A DNA stretch of 64,000 nucleotides. Source: Achromobacter deleyi. Its GTDB lineage: Bacteria > Pseudomonadota > Gammaproteobacteria > Burkholderiales > Burkholderiaceae_B. The position numbers and the translations under genes are program-made. The stretch is from contig NZ_CADIJO010000014.1 in NCBI RefSeq assembly GCF_902859705.1, positions 62,001 through 126,000 of the forward strand, in the 5' to 3' direction. The notes beneath the pieces were generated by a model. It did no database searches, was not told where the DNA came from, and worked only from the letters and a program-made list of their open reading frames with translations. Positions within the stretch are counted from its first letter, which is position 1. Each line of letters opens with the position of its first letter. Below are positions 10,386-19,270 of this stretch, piece by piece.

Positions 10386-10435
10386 CTATTGCCCGCTAAA
10401 GCCCACCCGACAACGACTCCGAATACGAATAACTC

Positions 10436-11524
10436 ATGGCTACTCTCAGCTTTCGCAACGTAAAGAAAACCTACGCCGGCAACGTGCCGGTCATCCATGG
10501 CATCGACATGGATGTGAAAGACGGCGAATTCATCGTCATCGTCGGCCCGTCCGGCTGCGGCAAGTCCACGCTGATGCGCATGGTCGCCGGCCTGGAAACC
10601 GTGACCAGCGGCGAGATCGTGATCGACGACAAGGTCGTCAACACGCTTGAGCCGGCCGAACGCGACATCGCGATGGTGTTCCAGAACTACGCGCTCTACC
10701 CGCACATGACCGTGTTCGAGAACATGGCCTACGGCTTGAAGATCCGCAAGTTCTCCAAGGACGAAATCAAGAAGCGCGTCGACATCGCCGCGCAGATCCT
10801 CGAACTGGGCCACCTGCTGGACCGCCGTCCGCGCGCCCTGTCGGGTGGCCAGCGCCAGCGCGTGGCCATGGGCCGCGCCATCGTGCGCGAACCCAAGGTC
10901 TTCCTGTTCGACGAACCGCTGTCGAACCTGGACGCCAAGCTGCGCGTGGCGATGCGCCTTGAAATCATGAAGCTGCACCGCCGCCTGGGCACCACCAGCC
11001 TGTACGTCACGCACGACCAGGTCGAAGCCATGACGCTGGCGCACCGCATGATCGTCATGTACCAGGGCGTGCCCGAGCAGATCGGCACCCCCATGGAAGT
11101 GTTCGAGAAGCCTGCCTCCACCTTCGTGGCCGGCTTCATCGGTTCGCCGCCCATGAACCTGATGGAAGTGAACGTGGCCGGCGACGGCACGGTGCAGACC
11201 GCCGATGGCTCGGCGCTGGAAATCTCGCCGCTGCAAGTGCCTTCGCAGGTGCGCGGCCGCAAGGTCATCATGGGCATGCGCCCCGAGCACATGCTGCTGA
11301 ACACGCAAGGCGTGCCGGCTGAAGTCGAAATGGTCGAAACGCTGGGTTCCGAACAGCTGGTGCACTGCCGTTGCGGCAAGACCACCCTGGTCGTGCGCTG
11401 CACCACCCGCCAATTGTCCGAGTCGTCGGCCAAGGTCGGCGACCGCGTCAACGTCGGCCCGGATGGCCGCCACCCGCTGCACTGGTTCGAGGCCGACACC
11501 GGCCGCCGCGTGCAAGGGCTGTAA
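10436..11524 (+). CDS. ugpC: sn-Glycerol-3-phosphate ABC transporter ATP-binding protein UgpC
   Basis: This is the ATPase of the Ugp importer, 362 residues. It has Walker [10 protein letters not shown] near residue 37, the Q-loop [14 protein letters not shown], the signature [15 protein letters not shown], Walker [14 protein letters not shown] and the H-loop [10 protein letters not shown]. The C-terminal third from about residue 240 is the MalK-type OB/TOBE regulatory domain, which in enteric UgpC interacts with the phosphodiesterase UgpQ. No ugpQ lies next to it here. It converges on the mipA-like gene, with a GC-rich hairpin between them. Confidence 0.95.
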   Translation: MATLSFRNVKKTYAGNVPVIHGIDMDVKDGEFIVIVGPSGCGKSTLMRMVAGLETVTSGEIVIDDKVVNTLEPAERDIAMVFQNYALYPHMTVFENMAYGLKIRKFSKDEIKKRVDIAAQILELGHLLDRRPRALSGGQRQRVAMGRAIVREPKVFLFDEPLSNLDAKLRVAMRLEIMKLHRRLGTTSLYVTHDQVEAMTLAHRMIVMYQGVPEQIGTPMEVFEKPASTFVAGFIGSPPMNLMEVNVAGDGTVQTADGSALEISPLQVPSQVRGRKVIMGMRPEHMLLNTQGVPAEVEMVETLGSEQLVHCRCGKTTLVVRCTTRQLSESSAKVGDRVNVGPDGRHPLHWFEADTGRRVQGL

Positions 11525-11541
11525 GTCCTTCTCTGCGGGTG

Positions 11542-11562
11542 CCGGCGGCTTCGCGCCGCCGG
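11542..11562 (+). terminator. GC-rich hairpin between convergent ugpC and mipA-like gene
   Basis: The stem CCGGCGGC (11542-11549) pairs with GCCGCCGG (11555-11562) around a 5-nt loop, in the 80-bp convergent gap. No clean T-run follows on either strand, so termination may be Rho-assisted. Confidence 0.4.
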
Positions 11563-11605
11563 GCCCGCCCTTCCCCTCCCCGCCTCCCGGGGCTGGCGCT
11601 TTCCC

Positions 11606-12502
11606 TTAGTAGGTGTAAGTCACCGCGGTGCCGACCGAATACTGGTTGCGGTCTTTCACGATCGGGCTGTCGGCCGCATCGCCGTACAGGCGGCGCGCTT
11701 CGGCCATGACCGACCACGACCATTCCTTGCTGAGCGGCAGCGCCCAGGTGGCGCCCAGGCCCACGCTTTCCAGCCCGCCCTTGGGGTTGTAGCGGCGATA
11801 GCCCGACTTCTGCGACTGGCGGTCGCTCACGCCATACCAGGTGCGCATGTAGTTGCCGTCGCCGAAGTTGCCGGTCAATGCCAGCGACACCGAGCCGGCC
11901 GAGCCTTCGTACACCGTGGTGCTGGCGCCCAGGTTGAACAGCGTGTAGGCGCTGCCCACATCGCGGTCGTCGCCCTTCTTGAACGCATGCGCCACGGTCG
12001 CCGACAGCGTCACCGGGCCGAGCGTGGTCTCGGCATCCATGCCGATCTGCGCGCGGCTCTTGATGTCGCCCAGGCCGCGCAGTTTGTTCGAGCCCTGGAA
12101 GCCGCTCTTGTGGTCTTTGCGCGAGGCGCTGGGCGCGACATAGAAACGGAAGGTGCTGCTGAGCGCCTGCGTTTCCCAGCCCAGGCCATGCGCCGTGTCA
12201 AGGAAGAAGCCGCCGGGGCTGCGAATGCCCAGGCCGAACACCGGCAGCGCCGAGCTTTCATCGCTGCCGCTGTAGCGCGGCGCATAGCCCACGCCCAGGG
12301 TGCCGTAGAACTTCCATTCGTCCGCCGGCTTGTCGGTGCCGGTGGGCACGTCGATGCCGCGCGAACTGGCGCCGCGCGAACTGTAGACCGAGTTGTCGGC
12401 GACCAGCTCACCGGCGGCAGACGATACCGCGGGCAGACAAGCCAGCAGGCACAAGGCGCCGGCGCGGCGCGACAACGAGGACAGAGGGGGATATCGCTTC
12501 AT
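11606..12502 (-). CDS. MipA/OmpV family outer membrane protein
   Basis: This is a 298-residue protein with a signal peptide ending near SSAAG and a beta-barrel-like mature part rich in alternating aromatic and glycine residues. The opening strand EWKFYGTLGVGYAPRYSGSD and the C-terminal SVGTAVTYTY, ending in an aromatic residue, fit the MipA/OmpV family (PF06629). Members are outer membrane proteins, and E. coli MipA scaffolds the murein hydrolase MltA with PBP1B. It is last in a leftward set behind an RstAB-like two-component system and a beta-lactamase-like lipoprotein, which may regulate it. A cell-wall role is inferred from family and neighbours only. Confidence 0.82.
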   Translation of the reverse strand: MKRYPPLSSLSRRAGALCLLACLPAVSSAAGELVADNSVYSSRGASSRGIDVPTGTDKPADEWKFYGTLGVGYAPRYSGSDESSALPVFGLGIRSPGGFFLDTAHGLGWETQALSSTFRFYVAPSASRKDHKSGFQGSNKLRGLGDIKSRAQIGMDAETTLGPVTLSATVAHAFKKGDDRDVGSAYTLFNLGASTTVYEGSAGSVSLALTGNFGDGNYMRTWYGVSDRQSQKSGYRRYNPKGGLESVGLGATWALPLSKEWSWSVMAEARRLYGDAADSPIVKDRNQYSVGTAVTYTY

Positions 12503-12565
12503 AAATACTTCCAGGAAACGAGGTTGAGGGGAAACTCGGAATGCGCCGCGGATCGCGGCGCAGGG

Positions 12566-13672
12566 CTACTGCTGTGCCGGGCCGTGCTTGGCCTGCCGCA
12601 TCAGGTTCATGGCCAGGCTGGACACCGATGCCACCAGCGGCTCGGAGGTGTCCGCGTTGCTCATCACCAGCACGGCCAGCTTGTCGCGCGGCGCCAGCAG
12701 CCAGCGCGCATGGAAGGCTTCGGTGGCGCCGCTGTGTTCTCGCAGCGAATCGCCGGCGATGTAGTCCTGGTCGCAGGGCGCGGCCAGCCAGGACAGCGCC
12801 AGGCGGCACTCCAGGTCCAGGCCATTGCCCACGGTTTCCAGGTTCAGCACGGCGCTGGCCGATTCATCGTTCAGGACGCGACGGCCCTCGTAGGTGCCGC
12901 CCGCGAACAACATGCTGGAAAAGCGCGCCATCTCGGCCGAACTGGCCCACAGGCCTTCGGCGGCTTCGTTGGACTGCGGCGTTTCGCGCCACGGCACGCC
13001 GCGGCGATACCCGGCCGCGCGCAATTCGCGCGATTCGTCGTTCTCGACGGCCAGGCGAAAGCCGGTGCGGGGAATGTTCAGCGGCTGCAGCAGCGTGCGC
13101 CGCACGTAGGTGTCAAAGGGTTCGTCGGCCACGTGCGCCACCATGTCGCCAAGCAGCGCATAGCCCATGTCTGCACGGGCCCGGCCCATGGTGTCTTCGA
13201 GCGTGTCCGGACGCAGCGCCAACAGGCGCCGGGCGGTGAAGGGATAGGTGCCCATCCAGTGCATGGCGGTGCGGCGCGGTTCGAATTCCCACTGCGGCAG
13301 CGCCTGTCCGGCCGGCGTATCGAGCGACAGGCGGCCGTCGTCGGCGGCGCGCAGCACGCTGGCGGCGGTCACGACCTTGGAGATGGCCCCGACCCGGTAG
13401 AGCGTGTCGCCGGTGGCGTTGCGATGGCGGGCGGTGTCGGCATAGCCGAAGCCGCTGGCCCAGACGATGCGCTGGTCATCGACGATGGCGATCGACAGGC
13501 CCGGCACCCGCTGCGCGCCCATCTCATGGGGGATGCGCTGCTTCAGGTACGCCACCACCGCCGGGTAGTCGCCCTGGGCGATGGCGGGCGGCGCGGCCGG
13601 GGACATGCCCTGGCAACCGCCCGCGGCGATCAGGAGCATGGCGACGGCGGCCAGGCGGGTGAGCGAAAACAT
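12566..13672 (-). CDS. Serine beta-lactamase-like lipoprotein with degenerate active site
   Basis: This is a 368-residue member of the class C beta-lactamase/esterase family. The N terminus is a lipoprotein-type signal with a candidate lipid-modified Cys20. The family opening GLSIAIVDDQRIVWASGFGYAD is clear. The SxxK nucleophile motif reads AISK (Ala96-Lys99, codon GCC at 13385-13387), so the catalytic serine is alanine. The YxN motif position also reads RAD before GYALLGD. Only the third motif, HSG, remains recognisable. The reading frame is open and well composed, so this looks like a retained non-catalytic protein, perhaps a wall-binding or sensing one, rather than a fresh pseudogene. It sits between rstB-like and mipA-like genes. 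Confidence 0.8.
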   Translation of the reverse strand: MFSLTRLAAVAMLLIAAGGCQGMSPAAPPAIAQGDYPAVVAYLKQRIPHEMGAQRVPGLSIAIVDDQRIVWASGFGYADTARHRNATGDTLYRVGAISKVVTAASVLRAADDGRLSLDTPAGQALPQWEFEPRRTAMHWMGTYPFTARRLLALRPDTLEDTMGRARADMGYALLGDMVAHVADEPFDTYVRRTLLQPLNIPRTGFRLAVENDESRELRAAGYRRGVPWRETPQSNEAAEGLWASSAEMARFSSMLFAGGTYEGRRVLNDESASAVLNLETVGNGLDLECRLALSWLAAPCDQDYIAGDSLREHSGATEAFHARWLLAPRDKLAVLVMSNADTSEPLVASVSSLAMNLMRQAKHGPAQQ

Positions 13673-13794
13673 GACGGGCAGCGATTCCTCTTTGGAGAAC
13701 TGCCGTCATGCTAGTCAGGGTCGCCGCGTCGATCTTTCCCGCTTTGTAGGGAGTTTGTGAAGATTGCGGCGGCAGATTGTGAAGTTTGTTTACG

Positions 13795-15087
13795 TTACGC
13801 CGCTTTCCAGCTGACGATGAACCGCGCGCCGCCCAAGGGGCTGTCGGCCGCCTCGGCGGTGCCGTTGTGCCAGCGGGCCACGCGATTGACGATCGCCAGG
13901 CCCAGGCCGGTGCCGCCGGTGACGCGGTCGCGGCTTTCGTCCAGGCGGATGAAGGGCTCGAAAATGCGTTCGCGGTCGGCGGGCGGGATGCCGGGGCCGT
14001 CATCGTCGACCATCAGCACGTATTCGCGCGGCGCGGGCGAGATCAGGCTGACCTGCACCCGGCCGCCCGCGTAGCGGATGGCGTTCTGCAGCAGGTTCAG
14101 CAGCGCCCGCGTCATGTAGCGCGGGTGCAGGTGCACCTCGCCCACCTGGCACAGCACGACCTCCAGGCGCACGCCCGATTGCCCGGCCTCGAAACCGGCG
14201 TGCTGCACCACCGAATCCAGCCAGCTGCGCGCATCCTCTGCCTGCAACGCCACGCCGTCGCTCTTGTGCTCCAGGCGGGCGTACATCAGCAGCTCGGACG
14301 CCATGCTGTCCAGCTCGGCAACGTCGCTTTTCATGTCGTCGATCAGGCGCTTGCGCTCGGTGGCATCCTCGGTGCGGCCGATCATGTCCAGCTCGAACGT
14401 CAGCCGCGCGATGGGCGTGCGCAGCTCGTGCGAGACAGCGTTGGTCAGTTCGCGCTGGTTGCCGATCAGGGCGCCGATGCGCTCGGACATCAGGTTGAAG
14501 GTGTCGCCCAGGTTGCCGATGCTGGAATGGCGCGACAGGCGCGCACGGGCCTGCAGATCGCCCTGCCCCATGCGCAGCGCGGCCGTCTTCAGGGCTTCCA
14601 GGTCGCGCCAGATGGGCAGCGCCCACACCAGCATGAAGGCGCACAGCAGCAGGCCCAGGGCCGAGTACACCGCCGCGATCACCCACGGACCGAACGACGG
14701 CTCGGGCGGCAGCTTCACTTCCAGCCATTGGTTGCCCGGGCCGGGAATGGCCGCCACGAAGGTCTGCATCTTGTCGCGGATGAAAAAATCGCCGCGGGCG
14801 GCGATGCGGCGTTCCTTGTCGCTGGCGTTGTAGTCCGAGGCGTTGAACACCCGCAGACCCAGGCCGTAGTACGGCGCCAGCTGCTGCTCGATGTGGGCCG
14901 CGCGGGCCCCGGGCTCGACCTTGGACAGTTCCAGCACCAGGCTGTGGATCTGGCCGCGCACGGACTCGCGGGTGTAGGCGTCGCTGACCGGCTCGAACAG
15001 GTAGTTGGCCGATCGGTCCACGACTTCGTTGGAAATCACGAACCCCACCGCCAGCACCACGAAGAGCCGCAGGACAAACTTAATCAT
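13795..15087 (-). CDS. rstB: Sensor histidine kinase, RstB-like
   Basis: This is an inner membrane sensor kinase of 430 residues. It has a membrane span near residues 3-20, a periplasmic sensor region of about 130 residues, a second span (WVIAAVYSALGLLLCAFMLV), a HAMP linker, the H-box NAVSHELRTPIARL and a C-terminal ATPase domain. That domain has the N-box LLNLLQNAIRYAG, G1 VDDDGPGIP and G2 GGTGLGLAIV. The start at 15087 overlaps the 3' end of the regulator gene by 8 bp, so the two are coupled. The name rests on the close resemblance of the partner regulator to RstA. The signal sensed is unknown. Confidence 0.85.
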   Translation of the reverse strand: MIKFVLRLFVVLAVGFVISNEVVDRSANYLFEPVSDAYTRESVRGQIHSLVLELSKVEPGARAAHIEQQLAPYYGLGLRVFNASDYNASDKERRIAARGDFFIRDKMQTFVAAIPGPGNQWLEVKLPPEPSFGPWVIAAVYSALGLLLCAFMLVWALPIWRDLEALKTAALRMGQGDLQARARLSRHSSIGNLGDTFNLMSERIGALIGNQRELTNAVSHELRTPIARLTFELDMIGRTEDATERKRLIDDMKSDVAELDSMASELLMYARLEHKSDGVALQAEDARSWLDSVVQHAGFEAGQSGVRLEVVLCQVGEVHLHPRYMTRALLNLLQNAIRYAGGRVQVSLISPAPREYVLMVDDDGPGIPPADRERIFEPFIRLDESRDRVTGGTGLGLAIVNRVARWHNGTAEAADSPLGGARFIVSWKAA

Positions 15088-15781
15088 CGCTGCCCTCGTG
15101 CGCCTTGGGCGAGAACAGATAGCCCTTGCCCCACACGGTCTTGATGCGCGCCGGATCGCGCGGGTCGTCGTCCAGCTTGCGGCGCAGCTTGCTGACGCAG
15201 ACGTCGACGCTGCGGTCCAGGCCGTTGAATTCGATGCCGCGCACGGCATTGAGCAGGTCGTCGCGCGTGAGCACCTGGCCGGCCTGGCTGGCCAGCGCCC
15301 AGAGCATCTCGAATTCCATGGTCGTCAGGTCGACCTCGGCGCCGGCATGCACCACCGCCCGGGTGCGCCGGTCGATGACCAGCGGGCCGAATTCCAGGCG
15401 CTCCGGCGGTTCCTCGAGCTGGCTGTGACGGCGCAGCAGCGCCCGGATGCGGGCCAGCAGCACGCGCGGCTCGACCGGTTTGATGACGTAGTCGTCGGCG
15501 CCGGACTCCAGGCCCAGGATCTGGTCCAGGTCGTCCTCGCGGGCGGTCAGCATCAGGATGGGCGCCGAGGAAAAGGCGCGCAGGTCGCGGCAGACCTGCA
15601 GGCCGTCGCGGCCCGGCAGCATCAGGTCAAGAATGGTGATGGCCGGGTCGTGGCGGCGGAAAGCCTCTACCGCATGGTCGCCGCGGTAGGCCTGGGCGAC
15701 ATTGAACCCGTGTTGCTCCAGGAACTGCGCGATCAGGCGCGAGAGCTTCGGATCGTCTTCGACTAGCAATGCCTTGGTCAT
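15080..15781 (-). CDS. rstA: OmpR-family response regulator, RstA-like
   Basis: This is a 233-residue two-domain DNA-binding regulator. The receiver has the acidic pair EDD near residue 9, the phosphorylation site in ILDLMLPGRDG and the conserved Lys in YVIKP. A winged-helix domain follows, with RGIEFNGLDRSVDVCVSKLR and the ending RIKTVWGKGYLFSP, closely resembling E. coli RstA. The start at 15781 (MTKALLVEDD) was chosen because upstream residues lack family resemblance. It heads the leftward group rstA-rstB-hydrolase-like-mipA, which are its most obvious candidate targets. Confidence 0.87.
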   Translation of the reverse strand: MTKALLVEDDPKLSRLIAQFLEQHGFNVAQAYRGDHAVEAFRRHDPAITILDLMLPGRDGLQVCRDLRAFSSAPILMLTAREDDLDQILGLESGADDYVIKPVEPRVLLARIRALLRRHSQLEEPPERLEFGPLVIDRRTRAVVHAGAEVDLTTMEFEMLWALASQAGQVLTRDDLLNAVRGIEFNGLDRSVDVCVSKLRRKLDDDPRDPARIKTVWGKGYLFSPKAHEGSDD

Positions 15782-15897
15782 GGTGTCCGGACTAGAAAGT
15801 GAGGGGTCGATTTGGCCGCATTCTACGCAAAACCGCGCAAGCGGCGTTCGACCCACGGAATCTGGCATCGGTTCCCGGCGGGCGGCGCGCACGGAAA

Positions 15898-15931
15898 AAC
15901 CGGGCCGGAAGACTGTGCTTCCGGCCCGGTT
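15898..15931 (-). terminator. Rho-independent terminator of the orphan livJ-like gene
   Basis: A perfect 14-bp stem (AACCGGGCCGGAAG at 15898-15911, with 15918-15931) and a 6-nt loop are followed by a run of T on the minus strand. It lies just past the stop at 15993 and ahead of the rstA start, so it isolates the two transcription units. Confidence 0.85.
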
Positions 15932-15992
15932 CGGGGGTCAGGCGCTGGGCGGGCGCCCCAGGGAAAACACCCCGGAACGCGCCGTCAGGTCC

Positions 15993-17120
15993 TTACTTGT
16001 AGACCGACTTGGAGCCGTCCTTGTGCCAGACGAAGACGTCGAACTGGAAGTTGGTCAGGTCGCCCTGCTTGTTCCAGGACACCTTGCCGATCGGGGTCTC
16101 GAACGAATTGGCGTGCAGGTACTTGGCGACCTTGGACGGGTCTTCGCTGCCGGCGCCCTTGATGCCGTCGGCGATGACCTGGGTGGCCGTGTAGGCGGTC
16201 AGCTGGAACGCGCCGCTGGCGTTGCGCTTCTTGGCGGTGAAGGCCTTGACGATCTCGGCGTTGGCGGCGTTCTGGGTGAAGTCGGCCGGCAGCGTCAGCA
16301 GCATGCCTTCGGCGGCGTCACCGGCGATGGCGTTGATGTCGGGGTTGCCGACGCCTTCGGGGCCCATCCACTTGGCCTTCACGCCCTGCTCGGCCGCCTG
16401 GCGCAGCAGCAGGCCCATTTCAGGGTGGTAGCCGCCGTAGTAGACGAAGTCCACGCCCTGGCTCTTGAGCTTGGTGATGACGGCGGAGTAGTCGCTGTCG
16501 CCCGCGTTGATGCCTTCGAAGATCGCAACCGGCACGCCGCCCTTTTCCAGGTCGTTCTTGACCGAGGTGGCGATGCCCTGGCCGTACGACTGCTTGTCGT
16601 GCAGCACGGCGGCCTTCTTGGGCTTGAGCTTTTCCAGCACGAACTTGGCGGCGGCGGGGCCTTGCTGGTCGTCGCGGCCGATGGTGCGGAAGATGAACTC
16701 GTAGTTCTTGCCGTCGGTCAGGGCCGGCGAGGTGGCCGAGGGCGTGACCATGACCACGCCTTCGTTGTTGTAGATGTCGGCGGCGGCGATGGTGGCGCCC
16801 GAGCACACGTGGCCCACGACGAAACCGATCTTGCTGTTGACCACGCGGTTGGCGGCCACCGGGCCCTGCTTGGGTTCGCAGCCGTCGTCGATGACCACGG
16901 TTTCGAGCTTCTTGCCGTTGACGCCGCCAGCGGCGTTGATGCGTTCCACCGCGGTGTCCACGCCTTCGCGGACCATGTCGCCATATTGGGTGACCGCGCC
17001 GGTGGTGGGGCCTACCACGCCGATCTTGATGGTCTGCGCCTGCGCTGCCGCGCCGAACGTCAGACCGGCGGCGACGCCGAGCGCCGCGATGACCGGGGTC
17101 AGACGAAATACTTGCTTCAT
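15993..17120 (-). CDS. Orphan branched-chain amino acid-type ABC binding protein
   Basis: This is a 375-residue periplasmic binding protein with a signal peptide (starting MKQVFRLTPVIAALGVAAGL, cleavage near AQAQ). The mature sequence, QTIKIGVVGPTTGAVTQYGD with IDDGCEPKQGPVAANRVV and GRDDQQGPAAAKFV, closely parallels the LivJ encoded at 4062-5177. No permease or ATPase genes accompany it, and a strong terminator follows. It may therefore feed the livHMGF importer, as E. coli LivJ and LivK share one transporter, but with its own ligand range and regulation. Ligand unknown. Confidence 0.88.
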   Translation of the reverse strand: MKQVFRLTPVIAALGVAAGLTFGAAAQAQTIKIGVVGPTTGAVTQYGDMVREGVDTAVERINAAGGVNGKKLETVVIDDGCEPKQGPVAANRVVNSKIGFVVGHVCSGATIAAADIYNNEGVVMVTPSATSPALTDGKNYEFIFRTIGRDDQQGPAAAKFVLEKLKPKKAAVLHDKQSYGQGIATSVKNDLEKGGVPVAIFEGINAGDSDYSAVITKLKSQGVDFVYYGGYHPEMGLLLRQAAEQGVKAKWMGPEGVGNPDINAIAGDAAEGMLLTLPADFTQNAANAEIVKAFTAKKRNASGAFQLTAYTATQVIADGIKGAGSEDPSKVAKYLHANSFETPIGKVSWNKQGDLTNFQFDVFVWHKDGSKSVYK

Positions 17121-17391
17121 GAGTGGACTCCTCGAATGGCTTGTAGTCGTTGGTTTGTAAGCCGGGCGGACAGCCGGAAAAGTGTTGGTCACGCCCCGTT
17201 ACTTTGCATAAGCACGGCAAGCATACACTGAAAAATAGCCCCTTTTGGAGGGGTTCCGACCCGATTTGGGCGACGTTTCGTTATTGCAGTGCCGCATACA
17301 AAGGCGGCTCGGCGGGCAGCCGGCCTTATGCCCCCTACCGTATATGCAAAAGACGATTTATTCGTTTGCGTTACTAAGGCCGCGCGGCATC

Positions 17392-18006
17392 ATGGCCGCC
17401 ATGAGACTCCAACCGATCATCGTCCCCGGATGGAAAAACTCCGGACCCGAACACTGGCAATCGCGCTGGGCCGCCCTGCTGCCGCACGCGGCGCGCGTGC
17501 AGCAGCGTGACTGGGAAAACCCTGTCAGCGCGGAATGGATTTCCACCCTGGCCGCCCAAGTGGACAGCGCCCGCAGCCCGGTGCTGCTGATCGCCCACAG
17601 CCTGGGCTGCCTGATCAGCGCGGCGCTGCCGGTGCCGCTGCGCGCCAAGGTCGCCGGCGCCCTGCTGGTGGCGCCCGCCGACGTCGAGCGGCCCGATGCC
17701 CCCGACTGCCTGCGCGGCTTTGCGCCAGTGCCCCGGCAATCGCTGCCCTTTCAGAGCGTGGTGGTGGCCAGCGACAACGACCCCTACTGTCGACTCGAAC
17801 GCGCCCGTCGTTTCGCCGAAGACTGGGGCAGCCGGGTCGTCGTGGTGCCCGGCGCCGGCCATCTGAATGCGGACAGCGGCCTGGGCGACTGGCCGCAAGG
17901 GCTCAAGCTCTTTGGCGCGCTGCGCCGCCGCGCCTCGTGGCGGGTATCCCCGCCACCCGAACGCATCGCCCCGATCCTGGACCGCCCCTTGTCGCAGCAG
18001 GCCTGA
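17392..18006 (+). CDS. RBBP9/YdeN family serine alpha/beta hydrolase
   Basis: This is a small cytoplasmic alpha/beta hydrolase of about 204 residues (PF06821 type). The opening QPIIVPGWKNSGPEHWQSRW is the family hallmark. The catalytic triad is visible as Ser in AHSLGC, Asp in ASDNDPYC and His in GAGHLNADSG. The C-terminal ~30 residues are a basic, proline-rich tail. Start choice is uncertain between 17392 (MAAMRLQP) and 17401 (MRLQP). Substrate unknown. It converges on vexL with only 13 bp between them. Confidence 0.8.
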   Translation: MAAMRLQPIIVPGWKNSGPEHWQSRWAALLPHAARVQQRDWENPVSAEWISTLAAQVDSARSPVLLIAHSLGCLISAALPVPLRAKVAGALLVAPADVERPDAPDCLRGFAPVPRQSLPFQSVVVASDNDPYCRLERARRFAEDWGSRVVVVPGAGHLNADSGLGDWPQGLKLFGALRRRASWRVSPPPERIAPILDRPLSQQA

Positions 18007-18019
18007 CCCCGCCGCCGGC

Positions 18020-19261
18020 TCAGCCCCCGCAGCCGGCGCCCGTCCGCGAGGCGGGCAGCGGCGTATCGCCGCTGGTGTTCCCGGCGTGCTTGCGGATCCG
18101 GTCGGCCAGTTCGGCCGAGGGTTTCTCGTACCCATAGCAGTAAGGCGGCGTCGGCGCCGCCTCGGGGCGGTAATCCTGCAGCACCGGCTTCGCATCCCCC
18201 AGGTACAGGTTGTCTTTCAGGCGCAGGAACGCCTTGAAGTCGCGCGTGTAGCCGTGCTGCGCCTTGCGTTCCTGGTAGGCGCCCTCGTCCGATGCACCGT
18301 TGTCCAGCGCGCTGCGCTTGGCGGCCGTCGGAATGTAGCGGCAGTAGTTCACCTTCACGCCTTCCACCGTGGGGAAGAATTCCGGCTCCACGCACTGGCG
18401 CTTGGCGTCATTGTTGAAGATGTTGCCTTCCACCAGCGCCTTGGCCTCCAGGCTGAAGCTCATGCCGTAGAAGTCCCAGTTCTCGAGCAGGTTGTTGAAC
18501 AGGTGGAACGTGCCGAACTGGCCGCGCGGGTTGCGCTGCACGGTGTTGAAGAAATAGTTGTGGTGCAGCGTCACGCGGGCGATGGAATCACGTTCGTAAT
18601 TGGCGAACAGGTCCTTGGACGTGATGTTGTTGAGCAGCATGACCTTGTTCGAATTGTGGAACTTGGTCCAGGAAATCGTGACGTCGGTGGACCCGTTCTT
18701 CACGTTGAGCAGGCGGTCCGACATGCGCGACAGATCCATGTGATCCACCCACACGTCGCGGCTGTCATTTGCAATGTTCACGGCCTGGGTCAGGCGGTTC
18801 AGGCGGCCATCGATGGTCAGGTGCGTCAGGATGACGTTCTTGCTGCCATACACGCCCAGCCCGTCGTCGATCAGCGCCACATGCTTGCCACGGCCGTCGA
18901 TCGTGGTGTTGGACGGCACGCGCAGTTGCGAGTCCAGCACGATCGTCATGTCGGACGCGAAGCGGATCCAGGTGGGCCCCTTCTTGGCCTGCGCCAGCGC
19001 GGCGCGCAGCGTGCCCGGCCCGGAATCCTGGTCGGACGTGACCTCGATGAAGCGCCCGCCCAGGCCGCCCGTGGCCTTGGCGCCGTAGCCTTCGCGCTGC
19101 TGCAGCAGCGCCGAGACGAAGGCGCAGCGCTCATCCGGGCTGGCGCAGGACTCGCTGGCGGCCGCCGCGCCGCCGTACAGCACGCCCAGAACAGGCACCC
19201 AGGACAACATACGCAAGAGCCTGCGATAGCCCGCCCGGTTCGTTGTTGATTTCATGGACAT
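18020..19261 (-). CDS. vexL: Pectate-lyase-like Vi polysaccharide lyase VexL
   Basis: This is a 413-residue secreted beta-helix lyase (polysaccharide lyase family 1 type) with an N-terminal signal. It has WIRFASDMTIVLDSQLRVPS, the substrate/Ca block DVWVDHMDLS, VTISWTKFHNSNKVMLLNN, and the catalytic-arginine region VQRNPRGQFGTFHLFNN. It is the last gene of the capsule operon, with its RBS (AGGAG) in the vexE stop region. Vi loci of Achromobacter are reported to encode a periplasmic pectate-lyase-family Vi depolymerase, so cleavage of the poly-uronic acid during export or quality control is the likely role. ATG at 19261 is preferred, with 19255 the alternative. Confidence 0.85.
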   Translation of the reverse strand: MSMKSTTNRAGYRRLLRMLSWVPVLGVLYGGAAAASESCASPDERCAFVSALLQQREGYGAKATGGLGGRFIEVTSDQDSGPGTLRAALAQAKKGPTWIRFASDMTIVLDSQLRVPSNTTIDGRGKHVALIDDGLGVYGSKNVILTHLTIDGRLNRLTQAVNIANDSRDVWVDHMDLSRMSDRLLNVKNGSTDVTISWTKFHNSNKVMLLNNITSKDLFANYERDSIARVTLHHNYFFNTVQRNPRGQFGTFHLFNNLLENWDFYGMSFSLEAKALVEGNIFNNDAKRQCVEPEFFPTVEGVKVNYCRYIPTAAKRSALDNGASDEGAYQERKAQHGYTRDFKAFLRLKDNLYLGDAKPVLQDYRPEAAPTPPYCYGYEKPSAELADRIRKHAGNTSGDTPLPASRTGAGCGG

Positions 19262-19270
19262 TCTCACTCC

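Noticed and set aside
12566-13672. Calling this gene an active AmpC-type beta-lactamase
   Set aside because: The catalytic serine and the YxN motif are both missing, so resistance activity should not be inferred.
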